Shown: positions 18,701 to 27,882 of the stretch, piece after piece | Position numbering within the stretch: the stretch's first letter is position 1 | Layout of the letters: every line of letters starts with the position of its first letter | From: Azospirillum lipoferum 4B | GTDB lineage: Bacteria > Pseudomonadota > Alphaproteobacteria > Azospirillales > Azospirillaceae | NCBI RefSeq assembly: GCF_000283655.1 | Contig: NC_016622.1 | Location: 2,244,501 to 2,308,500, forward strand | DNA: 64,000 bases | Reading direction: 5' to 3' | The notes under the pieces: model-generated | Database searches by the model: none | Told to the model about the DNA's origin: nothing | What the model saw: only the letters and a program-made list of their open reading frames with translations | Translations under genes and position numbers: made by a program

Positions 18701-19228
18701 GTGGACGGTGTGGACGGCTTCCCGCTCGACCCGCTCTACACGCCCTTCGGCGTGGTCAGCCGGACCGGCGGCGGTGTATTGCGGGAGACCGATCTCGCCG
18801 TGACCGCCGGCTGGGGACGGTCCGACACCAACGGCGTCATGCCGGGCCGCGGCAGGCTGACCGCCCGGACCGCTTACGAACCCGCCGTCGATTCGGCGAT
18901 CCGCAAGGCGCTGGCGAACGCGGCCCTGCCCGCCACCCTGCTGGACCGGCTCGGTCCGCCGGTCGATGTGTATCTGAACGACGCCGCCTATTGGGCGAAT
19001 GTCCCGACCGCCGTGTGGGAATACCGCATCGGCGGCTATCAGGTGGTCAAGAAGTGGCTGTCCTACCGGGAGCGCTCCGTTCTCGGCCGCACTCTGACGA
19101 TGGACGAGGTCGAATACGTCACGGGCATGGTCCGCCGCCTGACCGCCATCGTCATGCTGGAGCCGGCGCTCGACGCCAGTTACCGCAGGATCGCCGCCGA
19201 TGCTTTCGCCTGGGGGGAGGTGCTCTGA
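15785..19228 (+). CDS. single-chain restriction-modification enzyme (type ISP/IIG-like, N6-adenine)
   Basis: 1147 residues. An N-terminal nuclease-like region has a PD-(D/E)xK arrangement (P60-D61, E89-V-K91). A helical linker is followed by an N6-adenine methyltransferase core with SAM motif DPCCGTGSF (from residue 386) and catalytic NPPY (509-512). A target recognition part and the family C-terminal domain complete it. Length and order resemble the type ISP restriction enzyme C-terminal specificity family, but I see no Walker/DEAH helicase block, unlike LlaGI (about 1500 residues), so it may cut near its site in the manner of type IIG. Residues about 704-888 are encoded by AT-rich DNA. The start ATG has GCGGGGAAA upstream. 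It is a stand-alone gene with no separate methylase or specificity subunit nearby. Confidence 0.82.
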   Translation: MDNAVETYLRRMAEIRGTGAATGETSYYGALETLLNDIGRTLKPKVMCNGQIRNQGAGHPDFGLYTQEQCAKGEPKKGQGETPERGVIEVKAASDDSWQTADGDQVSKYWKRYGLVLVTNYRQFVILGTDDHGQPAKLESFSLFDTDVAFWEATRKPRTVTAEQRTRLVEFLRRALLLKAPITTARDLAWLLASYAREALARVEAADLPALATLQTALEQALGMKFEGPKGAHFFRSTLVQTLFYGVFSAWVMWSRQQPPGSKAVFDWKSAGWSLHVPMVRNLYDQVAQPTRLGPLGLTEVLNWTGDALNRVDRPAFFSAFDAGHAVQYFYEPFLAAFDPDLRKDLGVWYTPPEVVTYMVERVDRVLRSELGIKAGLADPDVYVLDPCCGTGSFVIAVLDKIKANLAGSGALMALRLKEAATKRVFGFEIMPAPFVIAHWQIGFFLSALDVPLDGESGERAAVYLTNALTGWEPPAEPKTRLLFPELEAERDAADHVKRKVPILVILGNPPYNAYAGISPPGEDGLVAPYKEGLAKVWGIRKFNLDDLYVRFLRIAERQIGERADRGVVCYITNHSYIGDPSYVVARQRLLTGFDRVWIDGLNGDSRETGKLTPDGKPDPSIFSTEFNREGIRAGTAVGLFVRTARHEPPAVRYRDFWGTAKREELAASLTAESFDDAYSIATPDAANRFSFRPAAAFGDYDQWPRLNELCMIEPISGLLEMRQWALIDIDQAKLADRMKKYFDKNLSWETVRSNNFGPVENAGAFNAKRSRELAIEKETYQSDRIKRISMFPFDNRWAYVTDIAGLWNRSRPALTMHLRERNFSIVTRIAGRKPDENIPATTTSVLPNYHLLDPNSKAIPNRIYAGSHDEKDLNLFSSSQSGSSSTANLSPRARAYLAGLGTADPDKDEAAGSLLWHHALAVTFSPAYLSDHGEAVRRDWPRVPLPADKAALEASAALGARLASLLDTETAVDGVDGFPLDPLYTPFGVVSRTGGGVLRETDLAVTAGWGRSDTNGVMPGRGRLTARTAYEPAVDSAIRKALANAALPATLLDRLGPPVDVYLNDAAYWANVPTAVWEYRIGGYQVVKKWLSYRERSVLGRTLTMDEVEYVTGMVRRLTAIVMLEPALDASYRRIAADAFAWGEVL
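17896..18448 (+). other. AT-rich segment encoding the recognition domain of the RM enzyme
   Basis: From about GCGTTTAAATGAAC to CAACAGCCAAC, base composition drops sharply and codon use changes (AAA, ATA, TTT, AGA), while the frame stays open. The rest of the gene is as GC-rich as its neighbours. This matches the target recognition domain, the part of such enzymes known to be exchanged by recombination. Confidence 0.7.
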
Positions 19229-19408
19229 GACGATCCGGGGCGGCCCTCCGCCGCCCCACCCGGCTTTCCTCCGACGCCGCACCGAAAGGGGCGGATGCGT
19301 CAAGGCATGCTAAAAGTCCGGCTTCAAGGCATTTCCGCCTCGACCGGACTGGATAACTTCTGGATTATCCTGGGAATTCGCTTACTCTTCCAATCCTGTG
19401 GAAGAGAA

Positions 19409-19498
19409 TGGCGGATGGGGGGAGATTCGAACTCCCGATACCCGTGAGGGTATGCCGCATTTCGAGTGCGGTGCATTCAACCGCTCTGCCACCCATCC
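19409..19498 (-). tRNA. tRNA-Ser (CGA)
   Basis: A class II cloverleaf: acceptor GGATGGG pairs with CCCATCC, discriminator G and encoded CCA, anticodon stem CCGCA/TGCGG with loop CTCGAAA (anticodon CGA), and a long variable arm (ATACCCTCACGGGTAT). An upstream minus-strand promoter is possible: TTGCAC (19548-19553) and TATAGG (19527-19532), though the spacer is only 15 bases. Confidence 0.94.
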
Positions 19499-19597
19499 GC
19501 TGCCCCGTTTGGCGGGGTGGGCGGAACCTATATAAACGCCTTCGGGCGTGCAAGCCTTTTTTGCAGAAAAATGCGAAGGCGTTGGCCCGCATCCCTG

Positions 19598-19625
19598 TTG
19601 ACTCTCGGGCCACCTTGAGTATAGA
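19598..19625 (+). promoter_or_regulatory. housekeeping sigma promoter of rplU-rpmA
   Basis: TTGACT, a 16-base spacer and TATAGA, about 80 bases upstream of rplU. Confidence 0.7.
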
Positions 19626-19706
19626 TCGTCGCTCCCATGAACGGGCTTGCGCATCGAACGGTGGGCGAGAAGCCCGCCGTTTGTTTTGACATAGGCAGTG
19701 ACGACA

Positions 19707-20024
19707 ATGTTTGCAGTGATCCGCACCGGCGGCAAGCAGTACAAGGTCGCCAATGGCGACGTGATCCGTGTTGAGAAGCTCGAGGCCGATGCTGGCGCCT
19801 CCATCACGCTCGATGACGTGCTGATGGTCGGCGACGCAGGCAACACCACCATCGGCACCCCGACCGTGGCCGGCGCCTCGGTTGTCGCCGAGGTCGTCGC
19901 CCAGGATCGCGGCCCGAAGATCATCGTCTTCAAGAAGAAGCGCCGCCAGAACTATCGCCGCAAGAACGGCCACCGCCAGGACCTGACCGTCCTGCGCATC
20001 ACCGGCATCAACGGCGCGGCCTGA
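19707..20024 (+). CDS. rplU: 50S ribosomal protein L21
   Basis: 105 residues, starting [14 protein letters not shown], the invariant L21 N-terminus, with the C-terminal [13 protein letters not shown] rRNA-binding signature. It binds 23S rRNA in the large subunit. The frame could start at a GTG three codons upstream, but the family begins at MFAVI. It forms the classical pair with rpmA, 55 bases downstream. Confidence 0.98.
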   Translation: MFAVIRTGGKQYKVANGDVIRVEKLEADAGASITLDDVLMVGDAGNTTIGTPTVAGASVVAEVVAQDRGPKIIVFKKKRRQNYRRKNGHRQDLTVLRITGINGAA

Positions 20025-20079
20025 TCCGGGTCCTCCGGTCTGGCTTCCAGGCGCATCTTCAGTTTAGGAGCAACACCCC

Positions 20080-20367
20080 ATGGCACACAAAAAGGCAGGC
20101 GGCTCGTCCCGCAACGGCCGTGACTCCGCCGGCCGCCGTCTCGGCGTGAAGCGTTTCGGTGGCGAGAACGTCATCTCCGGCAACATCATCGTCCGTCAGC
20201 GTGGCACGAAGTTCCACCCGGGCGAGAATGTCGGCATCGGCCGCGACCACACCCTGTTCGCGATGGCCGATGGCCAGGTTTACTTCAAGCACAGCTCGAA
20301 CGGCCGCACTTTCGTGAACGTCGTTCCGGCCAACGACCAGGAAGTTCCGGCCGTCGCTGCCGAGTGA
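20080..20367 (+). CDS. rpmA: 50S ribosomal protein L27
   Basis: 95 residues starting [20 protein letters not shown], the near-invariant L27 head whose N-terminal tail reaches the peptidyl transferase centre, with the [20 protein letters not shown] core. A TTTAGGAG ribosome-binding site precedes the ATG. It is cotranscribed with rplU and followed by a terminator before obgE. Confidence 0.98.
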   Translation: MAHKKAGGSSRNGRDSAGRRLGVKRFGGENVISGNIIVRQRGTKFHPGENVGIGRDHTLFAMADGQVYFKHSSNGRTFVNVVPANDQEVPAVAAE

Positions 20368-20433
20368 TCGGGCCGAGTAACCTCTAAGGTCGTTGCGCGG
20401 CCTGTGTCGCAGGCCTGCACGCTTGTGGGATAA

Positions 20434-20470
20434 GATCGGGGGACCGGGCGACCGGCTCCCCGATTTTCGT
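20434..20470 (+). terminator. terminator after rplU-rpmA
   Basis: ATCGGGG and CCCCGAT form a stem around a GC-rich inner hairpin (ACCGG / CCGGT-like), followed by TTTTCGTTTT. Confidence 0.75.
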
Positions 20471-20475
20471 TTTGA

Positions 20476-22947
<2,472 letters not shown>

Positions 22948-22951
<4 letters not shown>

Positions 22952-23601
22952 CCGGCATGGTCAGTCACCCGATCCGTGCCGTCCTGTGGGACATCGACGG
23001 CACGCTGATGGACAGCGAGCCCTGGCACCAGCAGATCACTGTCGAGGTCTGCCGCGGCTACGGCCATGAGCTGAGCGACGAGGATTGCCGGTCGATGCAC
23101 GGCGTGGCGTTCCGCGAGATCTACGCCGCCCTGCACGCCCGCCGCCCCTTCCCCATCGACCTGCACGCCTGGGCCGACGAGATCAACGCCCAGTATGTCG
23201 CCAGCGTCCACCACGTCCGCCCGCGCGAGGGCGCCTTCGCCCTGGTGGAGGCCTTCGCCGCCCGCGGGCTGGCGCAGGCCTGCGTGTCGAACGGCGGGCG
23301 CATGATCGTCGACGCCAACATGCGCGCCATGTCGATCCCGCATTTCCGCTTCAGCATCGCCCGCGAGGACGTCGCCAACGGCAAGCCCCATCCGGAGCCC
23401 TACCTGCTGGCCGCGAAGATGCTTGGCCTGCCGCCGGAAGCCTGCGCGGTGATCGAGGACAGCCCCACCGGCGCCCGCAGCGCCAAGGCCGCCGGCATGC
23501 TGACCATCGCCTGGCCCCAGCACCCCGCCGTGGTGTTCGACGCCGTCGACCATCTGGTGGAGGATCCGGGGTCGCTGGATTGGGACGCGCTTTGCGGGTG
23601 A
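22948..23601 (+). CDS. HAD-family hydrolase, beta-phosphoglucomutase/phosphatase-like
   Basis: 217 residues. HAD motif I DIDGTLMDSE, cap helix SMHGVAFREIYAAL, motif II VSNGG, motif III Lys in VANGKPHPEPY, motif IV IEDSPTGARSAKAAGM. The C1-type cap and DSPTG motif place it with the GPH/beta-phosphoglucomutase group: small sugar-phosphate phosphatases or mutases in the cytoplasm. The substrate is unknown. The GTG start overlaps the proB stop as GTGA; an ATG three codons in is an alternative. It is the last gene of the obgE-proB run. Confidence 0.88.
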
Positions 23602-23608
23602 GGATGAC

Positions 23609-23633
23609 GGGGAGCCGATGAACGCTGCTCCCC
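23609..23633. terminator. weak stem between convergent HAD and YibQ-like genes
   Basis: GGGGAGC / GCTCCCC, 7-bp stem with an 11-base loop and no T-tract. It may end transcription from both sides. Confidence 0.35.
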
Positions 23634-23640
23634 GCGTCCG

Positions 23641-24795
23641 TTACTTCTGGATGTTGACCACCGCCGACACCGGGGCCAGCGCGATGCCACGGTCGGCCAG
23701 CGCCGTCAGCCAAAGATTGAGCCGCTCGATCGTCGTCGGGTAGGGGGAAGCGAAGCCGACCGCCGCACCGTTGGTCTTGGCAAGCTCCTCCAACTCGCGC
23801 AGCTGGTCGTCGATGGCGCCGCGCGACAGGTCGCGGTCGATGACGCGGTCGCCCAGCGCCCGCGGCACGCCGGCCAGATTGGCAAGCGGACCGGCCACGC
23901 TCTTGGGATTGATCCGCGAATCGACCAGCAGCAGGCCGCGCGCCTTCAGCGCATCGATCACCGGCTGCATCGCCGCCGGGTTGGCGGTGAATTTGCTGCC
24001 GGTGGTGCTGGTGATGCCGACATAGCCCACCGCCTTGCCCAGCGACCATTCCAGCCGTTCCATATTGCGGTCGGGGCCGAGCATGGTCAGCAGCGCATTG
24101 GGGCCGGGATCGTCCCGCGGATAGTTCAACGGCTCCATCGGCACCGACAGCATCACCTCGTGCCCCTTGGTGCGGGCACGCTCGACCCAGTCGTCCAGCC
24201 GCTCGGCATAGGGCAGGAAGGCCAGCGTGATGCCGGGCGGCAGCTTCGCCAGCGCATTGCCGGTGGTGACGCCGCTGAGTCCCAGGTCCGACATGACGAT
24301 GGCGACGCGCGGGCGCTTGTCGGTCGCCGGGAAAGGCCGGGCATAGACCTGCCAGGGCTTGCGCCCGTCCTGGGCGATGCGCGGCAGCGGGCCGTTGCGG
24401 CTGTCCTCCACCAGCCCCGGCACCGGCGCCGGGACCAGCGTCACCGCCGCCGCCTGGGCGCCCGGCAAGGGCAAGGGCGCGGCGTCGGTCGGCAAGGGCG
24501 TTGCCGGGGCGACGACCTTCGGCTCCGGCTTCGGCGGGGGCGGCAGCGGGGCGACCGCCATCGTGGCCGAGGGGATGGACGCCTGCCACGCCTCCCGTGT
24601 CGAGTCGGCATTCAGCGCCAGCCAGCCGCCCAGCCCGGCATAGCCGACCGCCACCAGGGCAGCCGCCCCCAGAAGCGGTTTGGACAACTGGATGCGAGGC
24701 ACCGCCCCGCCGGGGAAGCGACGCAGCCAGCCGAGCCCGGGGCGGAAGCCCCGGACATCGAACCGCAGACGACCGAGCAGAGCGGGAACCTTCAC
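23641..24795 (-). CDS. divergent polysaccharide deacetylase family protein (YibQ-like)
   Basis: 384 residues. A basic N-terminus, one membrane segment (about residues 42-64, LLGAAALVAVGYAGLGGWLAL), a Pro/Ala-rich linker to about residue 130, then the deacetylase-2 domain: RVAIVMSDLGLSG, GITLAFLPYAERLDDWVERA, HEVMLSVPMEPLNYP, VGYVGITSTTGSKFTAN, LLLVDSRINPKSV. The family has a divergent NodB-like barrel and is linked in other bacteria to envelope and peptidoglycan remodelling. It is cotranscribed downstream of an M23 peptidase and ctpA, the common EnvC-CtpA-YibQ trio. Confidence 0.88.
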   Translation of the reverse strand: MKVPALLGRLRFDVRGFRPGLGWLRRFPGGAVPRIQLSKPLLGAAALVAVGYAGLGGWLALNADSTREAWQASIPSATMAVAPLPPPPKPEPKVVAPATPLPTDAAPLPLPGAQAAAVTLVPAPVPGLVEDSRNGPLPRIAQDGRKPWQVYARPFPATDKRPRVAIVMSDLGLSGVTTGNALAKLPPGITLAFLPYAERLDDWVERARTKGHEVMLSVPMEPLNYPRDDPGPNALLTMLGPDRNMERLEWSLGKAVGYVGITSTTGSKFTANPAAMQPVIDALKARGLLLVDSRINPKSVAGPLANLAGVPRALGDRVIDRDLSRGAIDDQLRELEELAKTNGAAVGFASPYPTTIERLNLWLTALADRGIALAPVSAVVNIQK

Positions 24796-24810
24796 CGTCG
24801 CCAGCCCCGG

Positions 24811-26226
24811 TCAGCGCGCCGCGGCGCGCTGCTGGAACAGGGCGACGCCGCGAAGCAGATCCAGCGCGCGGGCGAGCTGGAAGTCGAAGGGCGGCTCGGC
24901 CCCCTCCGCCGCTGCACCATCGGCCGGCGCAGCCCCCGGCGCGGGAGCGGCACCGGGAGCTGCCGGAGCCGCACCGGCCCCCGGCGCAGGAGCCGCCGGA
25001 TTCGGGGCGGCGGGAGTGCCGGGCGCCGCCGGGTTGGTGGTGGCCGGACGCGGCGTCTTGCTGGCGTCGGGATTGACCAGCGCGCCCTTCAGGTCGGCCT
25101 CGCGGCGGCGGACGATGTTCTTGTCCAGATCCTCCACCTTGGCGACATGCACCTCGATGTCCGGGGTGATGCCCAGCTGCTGGATCGAACGGCCGGCCGG
25201 CGTGTAGTAGCGCGCCGTGGTCAGCCGCATGGCGCCATGGCCGGGCAGCGGAATGATGGTCTGCACCGATCCCTTGCCGAAGCTCTGGGTGCCCATGATG
25301 ATCGCGCGCTTGTGGTCCTGCAGCGCGCCGGCGACGATTTCCGAGGCCGAGGCCGAGCCGCCGTTGATCAGCACCACCATCGGCATGCCCTTGATCAGGT
25401 CGCCCGGCTTGGCGTTGAAGCGGGTGCCCTCCTCCGCGCGCCGGCCGCGGGTCGACACGATCTCGCCCTTGTCCAGGAAGGTATCGGACACCGACACCGC
25501 CTGGTCGAGCAGGCCGCCCGGATTGTTGCGCAGGTCGAGCACGAAGCCCTTCAGCTTGTCGCCCAACTGCTGCTGGATGGAGGAGATCGCCTTCTCCAGC
25601 CCGCTCTGCGTCTGTTCGTTGAAGCTGGTGACGCGGATGTAGCCGATGTCGCCCTCGGTGCGGTAGCGGACCGACTGCACCTTGATGACGGCACGGGTCA
25701 GCGACACGGTGAAGGGCTCGCCCGCCTCGCCGCGGCGGACGGTGACCTTCAGTTCGCTGCCCACGGGCCCGCGCATCTTCTCCACCGCCTCGTTCAGGCT
25801 GAGGCCCATCACCGCCTCGCCGTTCAGCTGGACGATCAGGTCGCCCGGCTGCAGGCCGGCGCGGAAGGCCGGGGTGTCGTCGATGGGCGACACGACCTTC
25901 ACCAGGCCGTTCTCCATCGTCACCTCGATGCCCAGCCCGCCGAACTCGCCGCGGGTCTGGACCTGCATGTCCTGGAAGCTTTTCTTGTTCAGATAGCTCG
26001 AATGCGGGTCGAGCGAGGTCAGCATCCCGTTGATCGCCGATTCGATCAGCTGTTCATCGGTGACCGGTTCGACATATTCGGCGCGGACGCGCTCGAAGAC
26101 GTCGCCGAACAGGTTCAGCTGCCGGTAGGTGTCCGACGAATTGCTGGACTGAGCGGTGACGGTGGCGACGCCGGCGCCCAGAAACACCAGAGCAGCCGCC
26201 GTGGCGGCGCGCTTGATCATCCTCAT
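24811..26226 (-). CDS. ctpA: S41 family carboxyl-terminal processing protease CtpA
   Basis: 471 residues. A signal peptide (MRMIKRAATAAALVFLGAG) is followed by a helical N-domain, a PDZ domain (about 95-165, GLGIEVTMENGLVKV, AGLQPGDLIVQLNG) and the S41 core with the catalytic serine in GGSASASE (289-296) and Lys318 in FGKGS. The C-terminal 90 residues are a low-complexity Ala/Pro/Gly linker. It is a periplasmic protease that trims substrates from the C-terminus, often cell-wall hydrolases. It lies 1 base from the M23 peptidase stop, so the two are cotranscribed and may act on the same wall-remodelling complex. Confidence 0.96.
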   Translation of the reverse strand: MRMIKRAATAAALVFLGAGVATVTAQSSNSSDTYRQLNLFGDVFERVRAEYVEPVTDEQLIESAINGMLTSLDPHSSYLNKKSFQDMQVQTRGEFGGLGIEVTMENGLVKVVSPIDDTPAFRAGLQPGDLIVQLNGEAVMGLSLNEAVEKMRGPVGSELKVTVRRGEAGEPFTVSLTRAVIKVQSVRYRTEGDIGYIRVTSFNEQTQSGLEKAISSIQQQLGDKLKGFVLDLRNNPGGLLDQAVSVSDTFLDKGEIVSTRGRRAEEGTRFNAKPGDLIKGMPMVVLINGGSASASEIVAGALQDHKRAIIMGTQSFGKGSVQTIIPLPGHGAMRLTTARYYTPAGRSIQQLGITPDIEVHVAKVEDLDKNIVRRREADLKGALVNPDASKTPRPATTNPAAPGTPAAPNPAAPAPGAGAAPAAPGAAPAPGAAPADGAAAEGAEPPFDFQLARALDLLRGVALFQQRAAAR

Positions 26227-27879
26227 CTACCCTTGTCCTTTCCCCTCCGGGGCGCCGAACCCGCGTTGCGGATTGATCGGCTGGCCGTTTCGTCGCAGCT
26301 CGAAATAGAGATCCGGATTGCCGTCCGGCGGCATGACCGCCAGCGGTTCCCCGCCGGCCACCTTACGCCCGACAGCCGTGTCGATCCGGCCCAAACCCGC
26401 AATCAAACTATGATATCCGTTGCCGTGTTCCACGATCAAGATAAGGCCATACCCCTTGAAGGGGCCGGCGAACACGATCATGCCACCGCGCGGCGCCACC
26501 ACGGCGGCCCCGCCGCGGGTCTGGACCGTCACGCCGCGGCTGGTCGCGCCAAAGCGGTCGGCCTCGCCGAAGCGGGTGGTCAGCTTTCCGGCGGCGGGCA
26601 GCACCATGCCGGCGACCGCCGGAGGACCATCCGGCGCCCTTGCGGCCAGTTCGCGCTCGCGTGCCGCTTCCTTCGCGGCTTCGTCCTTCGCGCGCCTTTC
26701 CTCGGCGGCCTTCTGTTCGGCGATCTTCTGCTCGGCGGCGCGCAGTTCGGCCAGCTTGCGTTCGGCCTCCTTGCGCTCCGCCTCCTTCTGGGCGGCAAGG
26801 CGCCGCTCGGCCTCGCGCTTCTCCGCTTCGCGCTTGGCCGCTTCCCGGCGCTCCGCCTCGCGCCGTTCGGCCTCGCGGCGAGCGGCGGCCTCGGCGGCAG
26901 CGCGGCGTTCGGCCTCGATCCGCTCCATCAACTGGCGCAGGTCGGTGGCTTGGCCCGACAGCTCCGCCATGCGCTGTCCGACCTGGACGCGCTCCTCCTC
27001 GGTCTGGCGCGACAGCTCCTCGCGCCGGGCGATCAGGCGGTTCATCTCGCCCTGCTTCTCGGCCAGCGCCACCCGCGCCGCCAACGCCTTGGAGCGCTGA
27101 TCGACCAGTTTGCCGCGGGTGTCGGCCAGCGCGGTCAACGCCTGCGCCAGCGCATCGGCCCGCGCCTTCAGCGCCGGCACGGCGTCGCGCAGCAGCAGGG
27201 CGGAGCGCAAGGTGTCGACCGGACTTTCCGGCCGGGCCAGCGCCGCTTCCGGCGGGATGCGGGCCAACCGCTGCAGGGCGGCCAGCAGGGTGGCGATCTG
27301 CTGGCGTTCGTTGTCGAGCCCGGCGGACCGCTCGCGCTCCTCCGTTTCCAGGGCGGTGAGCGTCTCTTCCAGCTGGTCGAGCGCCTGTTCCTGCCCGCGC
27401 GCCTGATCGGCCAGCGCGATCAGGCGGCCGCGCAGGTCGTCCAGTTCGGTCTGCAGGGCCTGGGATTGGCGTTCCAGCTGCTGCTGTCGCTGCTTGCCGG
27501 TCTGAAGCTGCTGCTCGACGCGCTTCAGCGTGTCCTTGGGGGCATCGTTCTGGGCATTCGCCGGCTGGGCGAGGATCAGGCCGGCGACGACCACGAAGCC
27601 GGCGAGGATACCCTCTCCCGCCCCGGATACCCTCTCCCCAGCGGATACCCTCTCCCCCCCGCTCACGCGCAAACGAAGTTTGCGCTGACGCGACAGGCGG
27701 ACCTCTGGTCCGCCGAAAGCGGGGAGAGGGCTGGGTGAGGGGGATGCAGTGCGAGACGTAGATTGAAAAGCTGAACTACGCCCCAATCCTCTTGCACCTC
27801 CACTCCACGCGCCCCCCTCACCCCGACCCTCTCCCCGGGGGGGAGAGGGGGAAGAAGAGATGAAGGGGACGGGCGCCAT
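26227..27879 (-). CDS. M23 family peptidase, EnvC-like murein hydrolase activator (uncertain start)
   Basis: The recognisable protein starts with a hydrophobic signal segment (ILAGFVVVAGLILAQPANA). A long coiled coil (about 300 residues, including runs of EAERREAERREAAKREAE type) follows, then a C-terminal LytM/M23 domain (FGEADRFGATSRGVTVQTRG; YGLILIVEHGNGYHSLI; the last ligand motif retained). EnvC proteins sit in the periplasm and activate amidases at the septum. The 5' end is odd: no ATG lies between the signal segment and repeat copy 4, and the frame stays open through the whole repeat to an ATG at 27879, giving about 90 extra repeat-encoded residues. A GTG at 27594 would leave a signal peptide with no basic residues. 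Confidence 0.82.
   Translation of the reverse strand: MAPVPFISSSPSPPRGEGRGEGGAWSGGARGLGRSSAFQSTSRTASPSPSPLPAFGGPEVRLSRQRKLRLRVSGGERVSAGERVSGAGEGILAGFVVVAGLILAQPANAQNDAPKDTLKRVEQQLQTGKQRQQQLERQSQALQTELDDLRGRLIALADQARGQEQALDQLEETLTALETEERERSAGLDNERQQIATLLAALQRLARIPPEAALARPESPVDTLRSALLLRDAVPALKARADALAQALTALADTRGKLVDQRSKALAARVALAEKQGEMNRLIARREELSRQTEEERVQVGQRMAELSGQATDLRQLMERIEAERRAAAEAAARREAERREAERREAAKREAEKREAERRLAAQKEAERKEAERKLAELRAAEQKIAEQKAAEERRAKDEAAKEAARERELAARAPDGPPAVAGMVLPAAGKLTTRFGEADRFGATSRGVTVQTRGGAAVVAPRGGMIVFAGPFKGYGLILIVEHGNGYHSLIAGLGRIDTAVGRKVAGGEPLAVMPPDGNPDLYFELRRNGQPINPQRGFGAPEGKGQG
27609..27743. repeat. GC-rich palindromic repeat, copy 4, at the 5' end of the M23 gene
   Basis: It contains three direct copies of GGATACCCTCTCCC, then a module shared with copy 1 (GCGCAAAC...GTTTGCGC, CTGACGCGACAGGCGGACC, GGTCCGCCGAAAGCGGGG) and ends GGGTGAGGGGG. 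On the minus strand it is in frame with the downstream M23 peptidase. Confidence 0.8.
27811..27852. repeat. half-copy of the repeat, adjacent to gpmI stop
   Basis: CCCCCCTCACCCCGACCCTC then TCCCCGGGGGGGAGAGGGGG: an inverted version of the right end of copy 4, also present at 31117-31241. With copy 4 it forms a large imperfect inverted repeat around 27744-27810. Confidence 0.75.
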
Positions 27880-27882
27880 CCG

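Noticed and set aside
15508-19498. RM gene as a tRNA-Ser-integrated island
   Set aside because: The RM gene does sit near the 3' end of tRNA-Ser, but no integrase is present and no copy of the tRNA 3' end is found on the other side of the RM gene.
26640-27359. Long plus-strand frame opposite the M23 coiled coil
   Set aside because: Arg/Pro/Ala-rich antisense reading of a repetitive Glu/Arg coiled coil; a typical shadow frame in GC-rich DNA.
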